Made by a program: the position numbers and the translations under genes | Shown here: positions 1-8,748 of the stretch, piece by piece | How positions within the stretch are numbered: the stretch's first letter is position 1 | Layout of the letters: each line of letters opens with the position of its first letter | Assembly: GCA_937625935.1 (NCBI GenBank) | Contig: OW569356.1 | Span: 310,001-374,000 of the forward strand | Source of the DNA: Tetramitus jugosus | Lineage: Eukaryota > Heterolobosea > Eutetramitea > Acrasida > Vahlkampfiidae | Reading direction: 5' to 3' | DNA: 64,000 nucleotides | The notes under the pieces: generated by a model | Told to the model about the DNA's origin: nothing | The model's database searches: none | The model's input: the letters and a program-made list of their open reading frames with translations, nothing else

Positions 1-1521
1 GATGATGAACCATTGTTAGTGTTGTGCAATCTCTTGTATGTGATGATGACCATCATGCTCACTGTCAAGAATAGGGATCACACAGATAAAGAACATCAGC
101 TAATCATGAAAGAGATGCAATCGGACCTGTCGAATGGCTCTGATGGTACTTCTTGTGATGTTGCACAGGACAAGAGTCATTTCGTGTATTTTTGCTTCGA
201 AATGTTACGGGATACAGTTCTATCGAATCACGTTTCGAATTCGCGTTTTCCATTTAAGAAGGTTGTATTATTGATGCAACAGGCTATACTCATTCTATTG
301 AACGAGCCAGTGTCACCCTACGAGCAAGCAAATATGGCGCAATTGAAAACAAAGATCAAAGAAAAGGACATGAACTATTACAAGTATCGTCACTTTAACA
401 GTGAAGAGTCCTTGTTTTCTCAATCTGTTCCCGTTTCAGAGGCAGTTTCAGTGATGAATAGTCAGGAACCAAAGCTCTACCCTTCAGCAAGTGATCCAAA
501 GGTCAATGGCAGGGATCAACAGGAAAGAGAAATGTCTCGAATTTTATTGAGTAATCCAACAAATGCCGAGCTGTTGTATCGAACCATGTATAGTGAATTG
601 CCACCACTTGTGTTATCCTTTTGTAGGTTGATGGTGGCATCATCTTCCCTCGACTACAGAGGATTCATCAACTTTTCTTCGATTCAACAGCAGATTTCGA
701 GTCAAGGAAAAAATGCGGGCTTGGAACTGGAGAGACACAAGAAAATTGTGTTAAAGTCTGTATTAACCATCATTTTCTGCTTGATAAAGCAATGGAAGAA
801 AGATGGACATGCAATGCAAAGTATGAACCTATGTCAGCTGCTTTTAGATGCAAATGCACTGCCCTCACTCGTAAATTTAATCATGGACCAAAACATGACA
901 AAACAATTAGGAGAAGCACCGTATCGCTTAAATATAATAGATGCTGAGTATATTCCAGAGTCGACTGGTATTAACTGGAACAACATGTACATTAATGTTA
1001 CTTGCCTCAGGGTGATTCAGAAGATAACGAAATCTGTATTTTATGGAATTATGTACCTTATTAACAACAGCCTCCATGAAAAGCTGTACGAAATACTCTG
1101 TAGATTAGATCATAAGGCATGTCCACTGTTAGTCACATATGCAAGTAAGATTTTAAAGAACTTGATACCCTTTACCTCAACAGAGTGGCGGACAAGACAC
1201 AACGAATCCCTTGGGTGGGTATATCTACATGTAAATTTAACAATGTGCGACACTTGGCTGCTCTCTTCCAAACGAGGCGTCAACTCCTTAGCAGGCGAAG
1301 CGAAAAAGCAAATTGCTGACAGAAGAGTACGAATCGAGAAGTTCAACTCTCTCCACTACGACAGGTGGTGGGAGAATATGAATGAGTATCTGAAACAACA
1401 ACGAAAAACTGAAGATGACATTTATGATGAACAAGGAAACTTAATGGATGACACTGTGGTCAGAATGTACAACTCCATACAGATTACTGCTGAAGATTGC
1501 CTAAGGGAGCGATTGTTGTAA
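1..1521 (+). CDS. STRIP/Far11-like STRIPAK subunit, C-terminal part (5' truncated by window edge)
   Basis: The reading frame is open from the first base of the window, so the gene begins further left; about 506 codons are present. STRIP1/2 (FAM40, yeast Far11) is a scaffold of the STRIPAK phosphatase-kinase complex, which acts in Hippo signalling, cell size control and cytoskeleton. The visible part corresponds to the C-terminal DUF3402-type helical domain; the N1221 domain would lie upstream. The best match I can recall is near the end: an Arg-Thr-Arg-His segment followed by IEKFNSLHYDRWWE, like the IERFN..RYDR segment of human STRIP1. The 3' end is only 39 bp from the convergent ABC transporter gene. 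Family assignment is from remembered motifs. Confidence 0.75.
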   Translation, partial: DDEPLLVLCNLLYVMMTIMLTVKNRDHTDKEHQLIMKEMQSDLSNGSDGTSCDVAQDKSHFVYFCFEMLRDTVLSNHVSNSRFPFKKVVLLMQQAILILLNEPVSPYEQANMAQLKTKIKEKDMNYYKYRHFNSEESLFSQSVPVSEAVSVMNSQEPKLYPSASDPKVNGRDQQEREMSRILLSNPTNAELLYRTMYSELPPLVLSFCRLMVASSSLDYRGFINFSSIQQQISSQGKNAGLELERHKKIVLKSVLTIIFCLIKQWKKDGHAMQSMNLCQLLLDANALPSLVNLIMDQNMTKQLGEAPYRLNIIDAEYIPESTGINWNNMYINVTCLRVIQKITKSVFYGIMYLINNSLHEKLYEILCRLDHKACPLLVTYASKILKNLIPFTSTEWRTRHNESLGWVYLHVNLTMCDTWLLSSKRGVNSLAGEAKKQIADRRVRIEKFNSLHYDRWWENMNEYLKQQRKTEDDIYDEQGNLMDDTVVRMYNSIQITAEDCLRERLL

Positions 1522-1560
1522 TTCCAAAAGTAAATAAGTTACACTTCAATTTATCATAAA

Positions 1561-3501
1561 TTACTTTTGTTCTGAGACTTGAGGGGCAGCAGGGGCTGAC
1601 ATTTTGGCAGCTGCAGCAGCACCGAAATCCATTTGCTTCTTTGCCAAACGAGCATAGTAGCCATCAGGGATCTGCAATAGTTCTTGGTGAGTACCCTTCT
1701 CCTTCATTTCTCCCTTGTGCATGACAACAATCATATCAGAGCCAACAATTGTGGCCAATCTGTGGGCAATCACAATCGACGTTCTGCCCTTCATCAATGT
1801 GTTCAAAGCATCTTGGACAATACCTTCTGATTGAGTATCGAGAGCAGAGGTGGCTTCATCCAATAGCAGCAATGATGGATTTTGAATCATGGCTCTTGCA
1901 ATAGCAATTCTTTGTTTTTGACCACCAGACAAGGACACACCTCTCTCACCCATCATTGTATTGTAACCATCAGGCAATTGCGTAATGAAATCGTGGGCAT
2001 TGGCAGCGATAGCAGCCTTTTGAATCTCCTCATCAGAAATCTTCTTGTCTGACACAGCGTACAAGATGTTCTCCTTGATGGTTCCGGCGAAAAGAGTTGG
2101 TTCTTGTGTCACAATACCAATGTTTCTGTGCAACCATCTTGGATCAATATCGGCCAACTTGACCCCATCCAGTTCGATATCTCCACTATCGACTTCATAG
2201 AACCTCTCCAACAATCCAACTATCGTCGATTTACCTGAACCCGAAGAACCTACCAGGGCAACAGACTGACCAGGCTTAATCTCAAGACTAAAGTCCTTCA
2301 AAACTTGGACGCCAGGACGAGAAGGATAGGTAAAGTTAATGTTACGGAAGGACAAGTTTCCTTCAATCTTGTTTGGTGTCAAACCGCCAGATGGCTTCAT
2401 TCCTGGCTTTCTCTTGATCACCTTGAGCATGTTTCTGACTGCAGGCTCGGCCTTGCTGAGATCAGGAAGCAATTGCAAAGCCATCAGAATACCAACCACC
2501 GCAATCATTGTCAAACCAAACACCTGCATCATGTCACCAGTGGTCAATTCTCCTTGCAGACTCAATCTTCCACCGAACCAGAAACCAAGAGCAATATCAC
2601 CCCAGATGAAGAAACTGAGAATACCAACAGTGAATCCCAATCCTGAGGCCTTCAAGATGAACCAAGGCTCAGCAGACTTCAACTTTTTCAAGTATCTTGC
2701 CTTTTCCTTTTCTTCACCATCCATGGATCTCACAGTTCTCATTGCAGAAATCACTTCATTGGCAACTGCAGCGGCAGCTGTGACTCTTGTAGTGATAGCA
2801 CCAGTGAACACACGAGTAAGAGCACCGACACCCACCAAGAAGACAAACAGCAGAGGACTGACAGCAATCATGACCAAAGCCATCTTCCAACCTGAAATGA
2901 TAGCGAAGATAACACCGAGAATACCTTGAACGAGGAACTTTCCAATTTCGCCCAACTTTGTCGTGTAAGCATCTTGAATCACTTCCGTGTCGGCCATCTC
3001 TGACACGAGTTGACCCGTTCTCTTAATATCAAAGTAACCCACTTCTTGATCCAACAGGGAGTCAAAATAAGCAACCTTCAATCGGTTACCAAACCTATCG
3101 TGAGCCAAATTCATCGCGGCTTGTTGCAACCATGAACCTACGAATGAAACAGCAGCAACAATGGCCAAATACATTGCACATCGATTCACAAGTGTTTGGA
3201 AGGATGCAGCAGTACGGATAGCGGCAGCTGCATTCACAATTGCGCTCGTGGAAGCTGCAGTGGACACTGTTAGACCATCGATCAAATCTCCTAGAACCAA
3301 GTAGAGCACAATAGGTGTAGCTCCAGTGATGGCAGCACCGAACAAGCCAAATAGAATCAAAAAGGAATCTAGACCCAAGTACCACAGAATGATGAGAGGT
3401 GTACGAATGGTTGGTTCTCTCGAATCCTCCAACACTTCTTCATCTGCGCCGAGCTCTTGGGAATCCTTCTTCTTTTCCTTCCTGCTGAACTTTCTCTTCA
3501 T
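1561..3501 (-). CDS. ABC transporter, half-size ABCB/MDR-TAP type
   Basis: A 646-aa half transporter that should work as a dimer, exporting a substrate that cannot be told from sequence. After a basic, acidic N-terminus, residues 35-350 form the ABC exporter membrane domain with about six hydrophobic segments. The nucleotide-binding domain covers about 385-625: Walker A GSSGSGKST (about 418-426), Q-loop VTQEP, signature LSGGQKQR (about 524), Walker B LLLLDEATSALD (about 545) and switch histidine in IAHRL. All catalytic motifs are intact. No clear mitochondrial presequence is visible, so a plasma-membrane or endomembrane site is likelier than an ATM1 role. The tail is Ala-rich. A CAA-repeat leader lies just upstream of the start codon. 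Intronless. Confidence 0.93.
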   Translation of the reverse strand: MKRKFSRKEKKKDSQELGADEEVLEDSREPTIRTPLIILWYLGLDSFLILFGLFGAAITGATPIVLYLVLGDLIDGLTVSTAASTSAIVNAAAAIRTAASFQTLVNRCAMYLAIVAAVSFVGSWLQQAAMNLAHDRFGNRLKVAYFDSLLDQEVGYFDIKRTGQLVSEMADTEVIQDAYTTKLGEIGKFLVQGILGVIFAIISGWKMALVMIAVSPLLFVFLVGVGALTRVFTGAITTRVTAAAAVANEVISAMRTVRSMDGEEKEKARYLKKLKSAEPWFILKASGLGFTVGILSFFIWGDIALGFWFGGRLSLQGELTTGDMMQVFGLTMIAVVGILMALQLLPDLSKAEPAVRNMLKVIKRKPGMKPSGGLTPNKIEGNLSFRNINFTYPSRPGVQVLKDFSLEIKPGQSVALVGSSGSGKSTIVGLLERFYEVDSGDIELDGVKLADIDPRWLHRNIGIVTQEPTLFAGTIKENILYAVSDKKISDEEIQKAAIAANAHDFITQLPDGYNTMMGERGVSLSGGQKQRIAIARAMIQNPSLLLLDEATSALDTQSEGIVQDALNTLMKGRTSIVIAHRLATIVGSDMIVVMHKGEMKEKGTHQELLQIPDGYYARLAKKQMDFGAAAAAKMSAPAAPQVSEQK

Positions 3502-3827
3502 GTTGTTGTCTATATATTTGTGTTGTTGTTGTTGTTGAGTGTTGTTTGGGTATGGTTGTCAGCCGAAGTTTCTGTGCAAGGAGAATCGAGCACAGAAAAA
3601 CACTATCAACGGGAATTGGCTGATGGCGAAGAAGGGCATTTTCGCAGTGTCCGTATTTGTCGGCGTTCAGGAGATTTCAACCCAAAAGGAAAGCCGATGA
3701 GCAAATTCTCTTGAAACGCTCATCTATCGGAGCTACGATTGTTTTTTCCTCCGAAGGGCGAGAACAATTGTTCATAACGTTGGCAGATGATTGATGCTCA
3801 CGAGGATGTCCGTATTTCACCAGTCAT
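3502..3827. other. Intergenic: ABC transporter leader/promoter and SNM1 3' flank
   Basis: 326 bp between two minus-strand genes. Bases 3502-3540 form the ABC transporter leader, with a five-copy CAA repeat (minus strand, 3523-3537) and a TATATATAG-like stretch. I see no RNA gene or conserved coding frame in the rest. A plus-strand ORF here is an antisense shadow. Confidence 0.6.
3523..3537 (-). repeat. (CAA)5 tract in ABC transporter 5' leader
   Basis: Five TTG units on the plus strand read CAA on the transcribed strand, 22 to 36 nt before the ATG. Similar tracts precede several other genes in this window. Confidence 0.85.
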
Positions 3828-5754
3828 TCATTTATTTTGGAAGAATGAGGCGATAGAGGGAGATTGGTCAGTCTTTTGCTTCTTGGCTGATTGTTGGGAG
3901 CTGGAAGGACTCTTCCGTTTGATCCGCAGAGTGCTTTTGCCTTTTTGTTTGTTCTGTTGAGAATTGCTTGAGGATGGAGATGTGCTTGTAGAAGAAACAG
4001 AAATCTTCTTTTCCAATGTTTTCATAATGTGGAGTTGTTCCGAAACGTTCACTTGGGACAGATCAACGAAGTCTTCGTCGAAAATATCAATACTGTTGGA
4101 GATGTTACTGCCACTCTGACTATCATCAAATGATGGTATCTCAACGACTTCTGCTTTGAGTTCCTCTTTCGGGAGTGCAGCGGGAGGACTGAAGTCTCGT
4201 TTCGAGCCTGAGTTGGCATTGGCTACCTTGTTCTCGGTCTGCTTTGTACCGAAGAAGGAAGTAATTTTGCCCACTTGTGATGCAACAGCTCCTACTGTGG
4301 ACTTGATAGCTCCACCAACGCTGAAGAAGTTGGTTATTTTATGATTGTTCGTTACTTCTACCTTCTTGAATGTTCGATTAATTTTGGCGGTGGACTTTTC
4401 TCCCTGATTCGATAACAACCCAGTAGGGACAGAGAGTTTCAGTTTCAAAGGAGCGTGCATAAAGGCTTCACTCAAATAATTTTTGATCTGCATCAAGTCT
4501 TTTTGATCTTTGTAGACAGTGGGCCGGAGTTCCTTAACCCTTAGCAACTGAACACAATCTTTTAACTCTGCAAACGACGAATGTTCAGAGTACGGTACAG
4601 ATACTACAGTGATATTGCTTCTGCGTTGATAAACCACATCAACATGCACAAATCCTTCGTTATCAATTCTCTTGTTTTTTGGTAGTGGTACATCGACATC
4701 GAAATGATCGTCCAAGGAGCATGATGTGTTCAGGTCAGATGACGTCGGGATATCCATTTCAGAGAAGCACCAGGCACTTGGTCTAAAGGCAATAATTTCG
4801 TCATATCCAGAAAACGCTCGCCTCAATTCGAATAATTTGTTCCAGGCTAAATCGAACATACGTATCATGTGAACTTGGGATTGTGATGGATTTGTAGTGA
4901 AAATGTTCAGATAGGGCACTTCCAACAGCTCTAACACCTGATATCTCTCACGTGTTACATATACTTTACAGCCACAGGATTCATTGATACGTTGTGCTAT
5001 TCGCTCTTTTCCTATCTGATATGTTCCAAATAAGAAGAGATATCGTTTTCCATCTCCCGATGTCAACTTTGATTTTACAAAATCGGCAATGAATCGAGTC
5101 GCTTCTGTTTGCTTCGGGAATGAGTAGGCAGGATTGCAGTAAGTCGTATCAATGTACAATGCATCCAATGCCTTTGTTTTGATGGGTGGTACATCATCAT
5201 CAGCTTCGTCTTCCTGCGTCTCCTCCTTTTTCGTTACTCGCTGCTGCTCTTGTGGTCTGAAGTATGGTTTCAATGTTTCATATGTACTGAACAACTCTTT
5301 GTCAAATCTCATGTCTCCCGTGTGCAAATACGCTTTTCCATCGGGTGTTTCAAACAACATGCAACTCGATCCAGGGCAATGGTTAGCATCATAGAGCACA
5401 ACCCTTACATTCTCAATCACATAAATAGTATCCAACTCCAAGGTATGGAAGTATGTTGGAGCAATATTGAATTTGAGTTGAGCTAGACGAGCTGTTGCCT
5501 TTGTGCAGTAAATTGTGCCGTGTTTCCACGTTTTTGTCAATCCAGCATAGTGATCGGCATGAAAATGACTGTGTCACAAACGAGCAATCCAATGAGTCAG
5601 TCCGTGGCGCGGTGTAAATGTGAATAAAGGGTCTAGCAATGAAAACATACGTCAAAAAGTAATGTTTATAATCCTTCTTGTTCTTGATTTGAAAGCCATC
5701 GACAACAAATTTTGTTCCAGGAATGATCTTGACAGATTCGTCTTTTGTTGCCAT
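3828..5754 (-). CDS. SNM1/Pso2-type DNA cross-link repair nuclease (metallo-beta-lactamase, beta-CASP)
   Basis: Two exons, complement(5651-5754, 5569-5650 intron, 3828-5568), giving 614 aa. Splicing at a GTATGT donor and ACAG acceptor restores the metal-binding motif THFHADH (His36, His38, Asp40, His41); without the intron a stop would sit directly before it. The opening IIPGTKFVVDGFQ and the later DANHCPG, HTGDMRF and YSEHSSF segments are typical of the SNM1A/Pso2/Apollo/Artemis 5'-exonucleases that process interstrand cross-links and DNA ends. About 30 residues of acidic low-complexity sequence interrupt the fold after residue 144. The roughly 220-residue C-terminal tail is Ser/Lys rich with nuclear-localisation-like basic runs and three PCNA-box-like motifs (445-450, 469-474, 606-611). 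It is divergent with CWC22, 165 bp apart. Confidence 0.9.
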
Positions 5755-5919
5755 GTTGGTAATGGTGCACGTGTTGAGTTTTCTGGCACAAGAGGAAATT
5801 TGTTCTTTGAGAAAAAGATCGAACGAAATCTGGAAGTCCCGAAAATAATGGCGCGAAAAAAATACTTCAATCGATTCGCTGAACGATCCTTGTGCAACGC
5901 ACAATAAAAAAACAACGAC

Positions 5920-8745
5920 ATGAGTGATCCAGCAGTCATACAACTATCAGCACAACGGTTGCGTCATGACACAAGCAGCAGTGATAGCAGTAGTGACGAA
6001 AATGACTCAAAGCTACGCAGTCAACAGCAACAAAAAATGAAACGAAAGAGACAATCATCAACGAAAAACGCCAATTCCGATTCCGATTCATTACCATCAT
6101 CAAACAAAAGCAGAAATGTCAGACAACGAAGAAGCAAAAGAAGTGGCAGCAGTAGCAGTGGTAGTAGTAGTAGTAGCAGTAGTGACAGTGATGATAACAT
6201 GGACTATGTTCGAATGAGACGTCAGAATCATCATCGTAACACAATTGCTCAATCAGAAACAATCAATGATCCTTCTCTCTCAGAACAAGCGCCCAAACAA
6301 ACCAATGAACAAACAGAAGAGACAACTTCTTCATCCACCACCATCACCCCTACTCATCATCCATCCAACAACAACAACAACAATGCTGTGATGACTGACA
6401 CTCGTCACGGTAGAAAGAGACACGACAGTGAAAGCAGCAGCAGCAGTAGCGATAGTGATGATGATAAGAATGAAGCAAGAAGAAGAAGAAGCAGCAGCAA
6501 AAGAACATTGTCATCATCACCTGTTGAGTCCTCTCGTCCTGCACAGCAAGGCACACCAGAGAAACATGACATGAATCATAGAGAAGAAAGTCATCGATCG
6601 AGACACAAGAATGATCGTAGATATGGTGATGATGATGATGATGGATATCGCAGAGAAGAACGCAGTAGACGTAGACGCCACGATAGTCCATCACCTTCAC
6701 CACCACCAATGCGTGGTAATCATCATCGCAGAACAAGCGAAAGAGAGGAGGACAAGTCATCTCGTAGTGGTGAACGTGATCATCAAAATCCAATATCCTA
6801 TTATCACATTCGTGGTCAAGATGACGATCGAAGAAGCAGCAGAAGGCAATCACCACCACCTTCTCCACGTGATGATCATTATGGTGATAGACGATCATTG
6901 TACAATCGATATGATGATCATCGTGGTGATGGTGGTGATGGTAGATCAAGGAGACCAATGATGGATCGAAGAGAGATGGAACGTGAGAGACAGAGGAGAG
7001 AACGTAGAGAAAGAAGAGAAGGGTATTCCCCTTCTTCTTCCAGGTACTTTTCTCGCTATTCTCCCTCCTCTGATAGGCGTAGATCTCGCAGAGATGAAGG
7101 CTCAAAGCCTGAAGATTTGATCTCTAAATTGAGAGCTGGTGGTGTCTACATTCCTCCTTTTAAGCTCAGAAAACTTCAAAAACAAGTGACCGATAAGAAG
7201 ACAATAGAGTTTCAGAGATTGAATTGGGATGCGTTGAGGAAGTCCATCAATGGTATCATTAACAAGGTCAATATCAACAATATTGTTCATGTTGTCGTCG
7301 AGTTGTTCGGTGAGAATTTAGTGAGAGGACGTGGCTTGCTTGCACGTGCCATCATGAAGGCACAAGCTGCTTCACCTTCGTTCACTCATGTTTATGCTTC
7401 GCTACTGGCAATTGTCAACACCAAAATACCTGAGATTGGTGAGTTGGTTCTGAAGCGATTAGTTGCAACCTTTAGGAAGGCATATCAACGAAATGATAAG
7501 GTGAATTGTATCGCATTTTGTAAATTTATCGCACATTTGGTGAATCATCAAGTAGCACATGAGGTTTTAGCCGGTCAATTCCTTGGGTTGCTGCTTGAGA
7601 AGCCAACAGATGATTCTGTTGAGCTAGCTGTTTCTTTTACAAAGGAATGTGGTCAAGCAATGTCTGCCGTAGCACCAAAAATTATTCATGCTGTTTTCGA
7701 AAGATTCAGAAGCATATTGCACGAGGGACAAATCGATAAGAGAGTACAGTACATTATAGAAAGTTTGTTTGAGGTTCGAAGAAAGAAATTTGAAAACTTC
7801 CCTGCCATACTTACTGAACTCGATCTCGTAGAGGAAGATGATCGAATTACACATGAGATTGAGCTGGATGAAGAGTTTGACACCGAGGATCAATTGGATC
7901 AATTCCACATGGATGATAACTTTGAGATTAACGAACAAAAATATAGAGACATTAAGATTGAGATTCTCGGTTTTGATCCAAACTCCAATGAAAGCGATGA
8001 TGAAGGAGATCTGGAGGAAGAAGAAGCAGTCCCAAAGGCAGAGATTGTAGAAAATATGACCGAAGAAGAAGTACAGAACTTCAAACGAACGATCTATGGT
8101 ATTATTATGTCCTCTTTGAACTTTGAGGAGAGTGCGCATAAGCTATTGAGGAGTGGTCTTCTCCGTAATCATGAAATGGAATTTTGTTCAATGTTGATTG
8201 AATGTTGTGGTCAGGAGCGAACATTTGTCAAATACTATGGCCTACTCGGTCAACGATTTTGCCAAATAGCTCGAATCTATCAAGAAAAGTTTGAAGAGTG
8301 CTTCGAGTTGCAGTATAGCATGGTTCACAGATTAGATTCAGTCAAGATGAGAAATATAGCCCAATTCTATGCATTCCTCATGTATAATGATGCATTGCCA
8401 TGGGGATTTTTAACTTATGTGAAGATTAATCCCACGGACACTACTCCAGCAAGCAGAATTTTTATTATGATAATATTCCAAGAACTTTCAGAACAACTTG
8501 GTACGGCAAAGCTTGTCGCAAAGCTCCGAGAAGATGTCATGAAACCCTATGTTCAAGGATTGTTCCCAACCGATAATCCAAAGAACACACGTTTTGCAAT
8601 CAATTACTGGATATCGATAGGTTTGGGTGATCTTTCTGTAGATCTCAAGGAGCACTTAAAGACTGCACCACGTATTATCTCTAAAGATTCAGACAGTGAC
8701 AGTTCTGATAGCGATAGCAGCAGCAGTTCTTCAGACAGCGATTAA
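5920..8745 (+). CDS. CWC22: Pre-mRNA splicing factor CWC22 homologue
   Basis: 941 aa, no intron. The first ~380 residues are an RS/Asp-rich low-complexity arm with SSSSDSDD, RRRR and HHRR runs, typical of spliceosomal proteins. From about residue 395 comes PEDLISKLRAGGVYIPPFKL, the start of the MIF4G domain of CWC22 (about 400-600), followed by an acidic linker and an MA3 domain (about 720-845). The tail is Ser/Asp-rich. CWC22 holds eIF4A3 for exon junction complex loading and is needed for the catalytic spliceosome. The N-terminal arm is longer than in yeast and closer to the metazoan form. Its stop codon lies 3 bp from the stop of the convergent PPR gene. Confidence 0.95.
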   Translation: MSDPAVIQLSAQRLRHDTSSSDSSSDENDSKLRSQQQQKMKRKRQSSTKNANSDSDSLPSSNKSRNVRQRRSKRSGSSSSGSSSSSSSDSDDNMDYVRMRRQNHHRNTIAQSETINDPSLSEQAPKQTNEQTEETTSSSTTITPTHHPSNNNNNNAVMTDTRHGRKRHDSESSSSSSDSDDDKNEARRRRSSSKRTLSSSPVESSRPAQQGTPEKHDMNHREESHRSRHKNDRRYGDDDDDGYRREERSRRRRHDSPSPSPPPMRGNHHRRTSEREEDKSSRSGERDHQNPISYYHIRGQDDDRRSSRRQSPPPSPRDDHYGDRRSLYNRYDDHRGDGGDGRSRRPMMDRREMERERQRRERRERREGYSPSSSRYFSRYSPSSDRRRSRRDEGSKPEDLISKLRAGGVYIPPFKLRKLQKQVTDKKTIEFQRLNWDALRKSINGIINKVNINNIVHVVVELFGENLVRGRGLLARAIMKAQAASPSFTHVYASLLAIVNTKIPEIGELVLKRLVATFRKAYQRNDKVNCIAFCKFIAHLVNHQVAHEVLAGQFLGLLLEKPTDDSVELAVSFTKECGQAMSAVAPKIIHAVFERFRSILHEGQIDKRVQYIIESLFEVRRKKFENFPAILTELDLVEEDDRITHEIELDEEFDTEDQLDQFHMDDNFEINEQKYRDIKIEILGFDPNSNESDDEGDLEEEEAVPKAEIVENMTEEEVQNFKRTIYGIIMSSLNFEESAHKLLRSGLLRNHEMEFCSMLIECCGQERTFVKYYGLLGQRFCQIARIYQEKFEECFELQYSMVHRLDSVKMRNIAQFYAFLMYNDALPWGFLTYVKINPTDTTPASRIFIMIIFQELSEQLGTAKLVAKLREDVMKPYVQGLFPTDNPKNTRFAINYWISIGLGDLSVDLKEHLKTAPRIISKDSDSDSSDSDSSSSSSDSD

Positions 8746-8748
8746 ATT

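Noticed and set aside
3665-3680. GTTC[A/G]GGAGATTTCAA shared by the regions upstream of the ABC transporter (3665-3680) and the PPR gene (10835-10850)
   Set aside because: A 15 of 16 match between two intergenic sites is within what chance would give in a window this size; only two copies were found and their distance to start codons differs.
6350-7105. Long minus-strand frame opposite CWC22 with His/Asp runs
   Set aside because: It is the antisense shadow of the Asp/Ser/Arg-rich repeat in CWC22; no conserved pattern.
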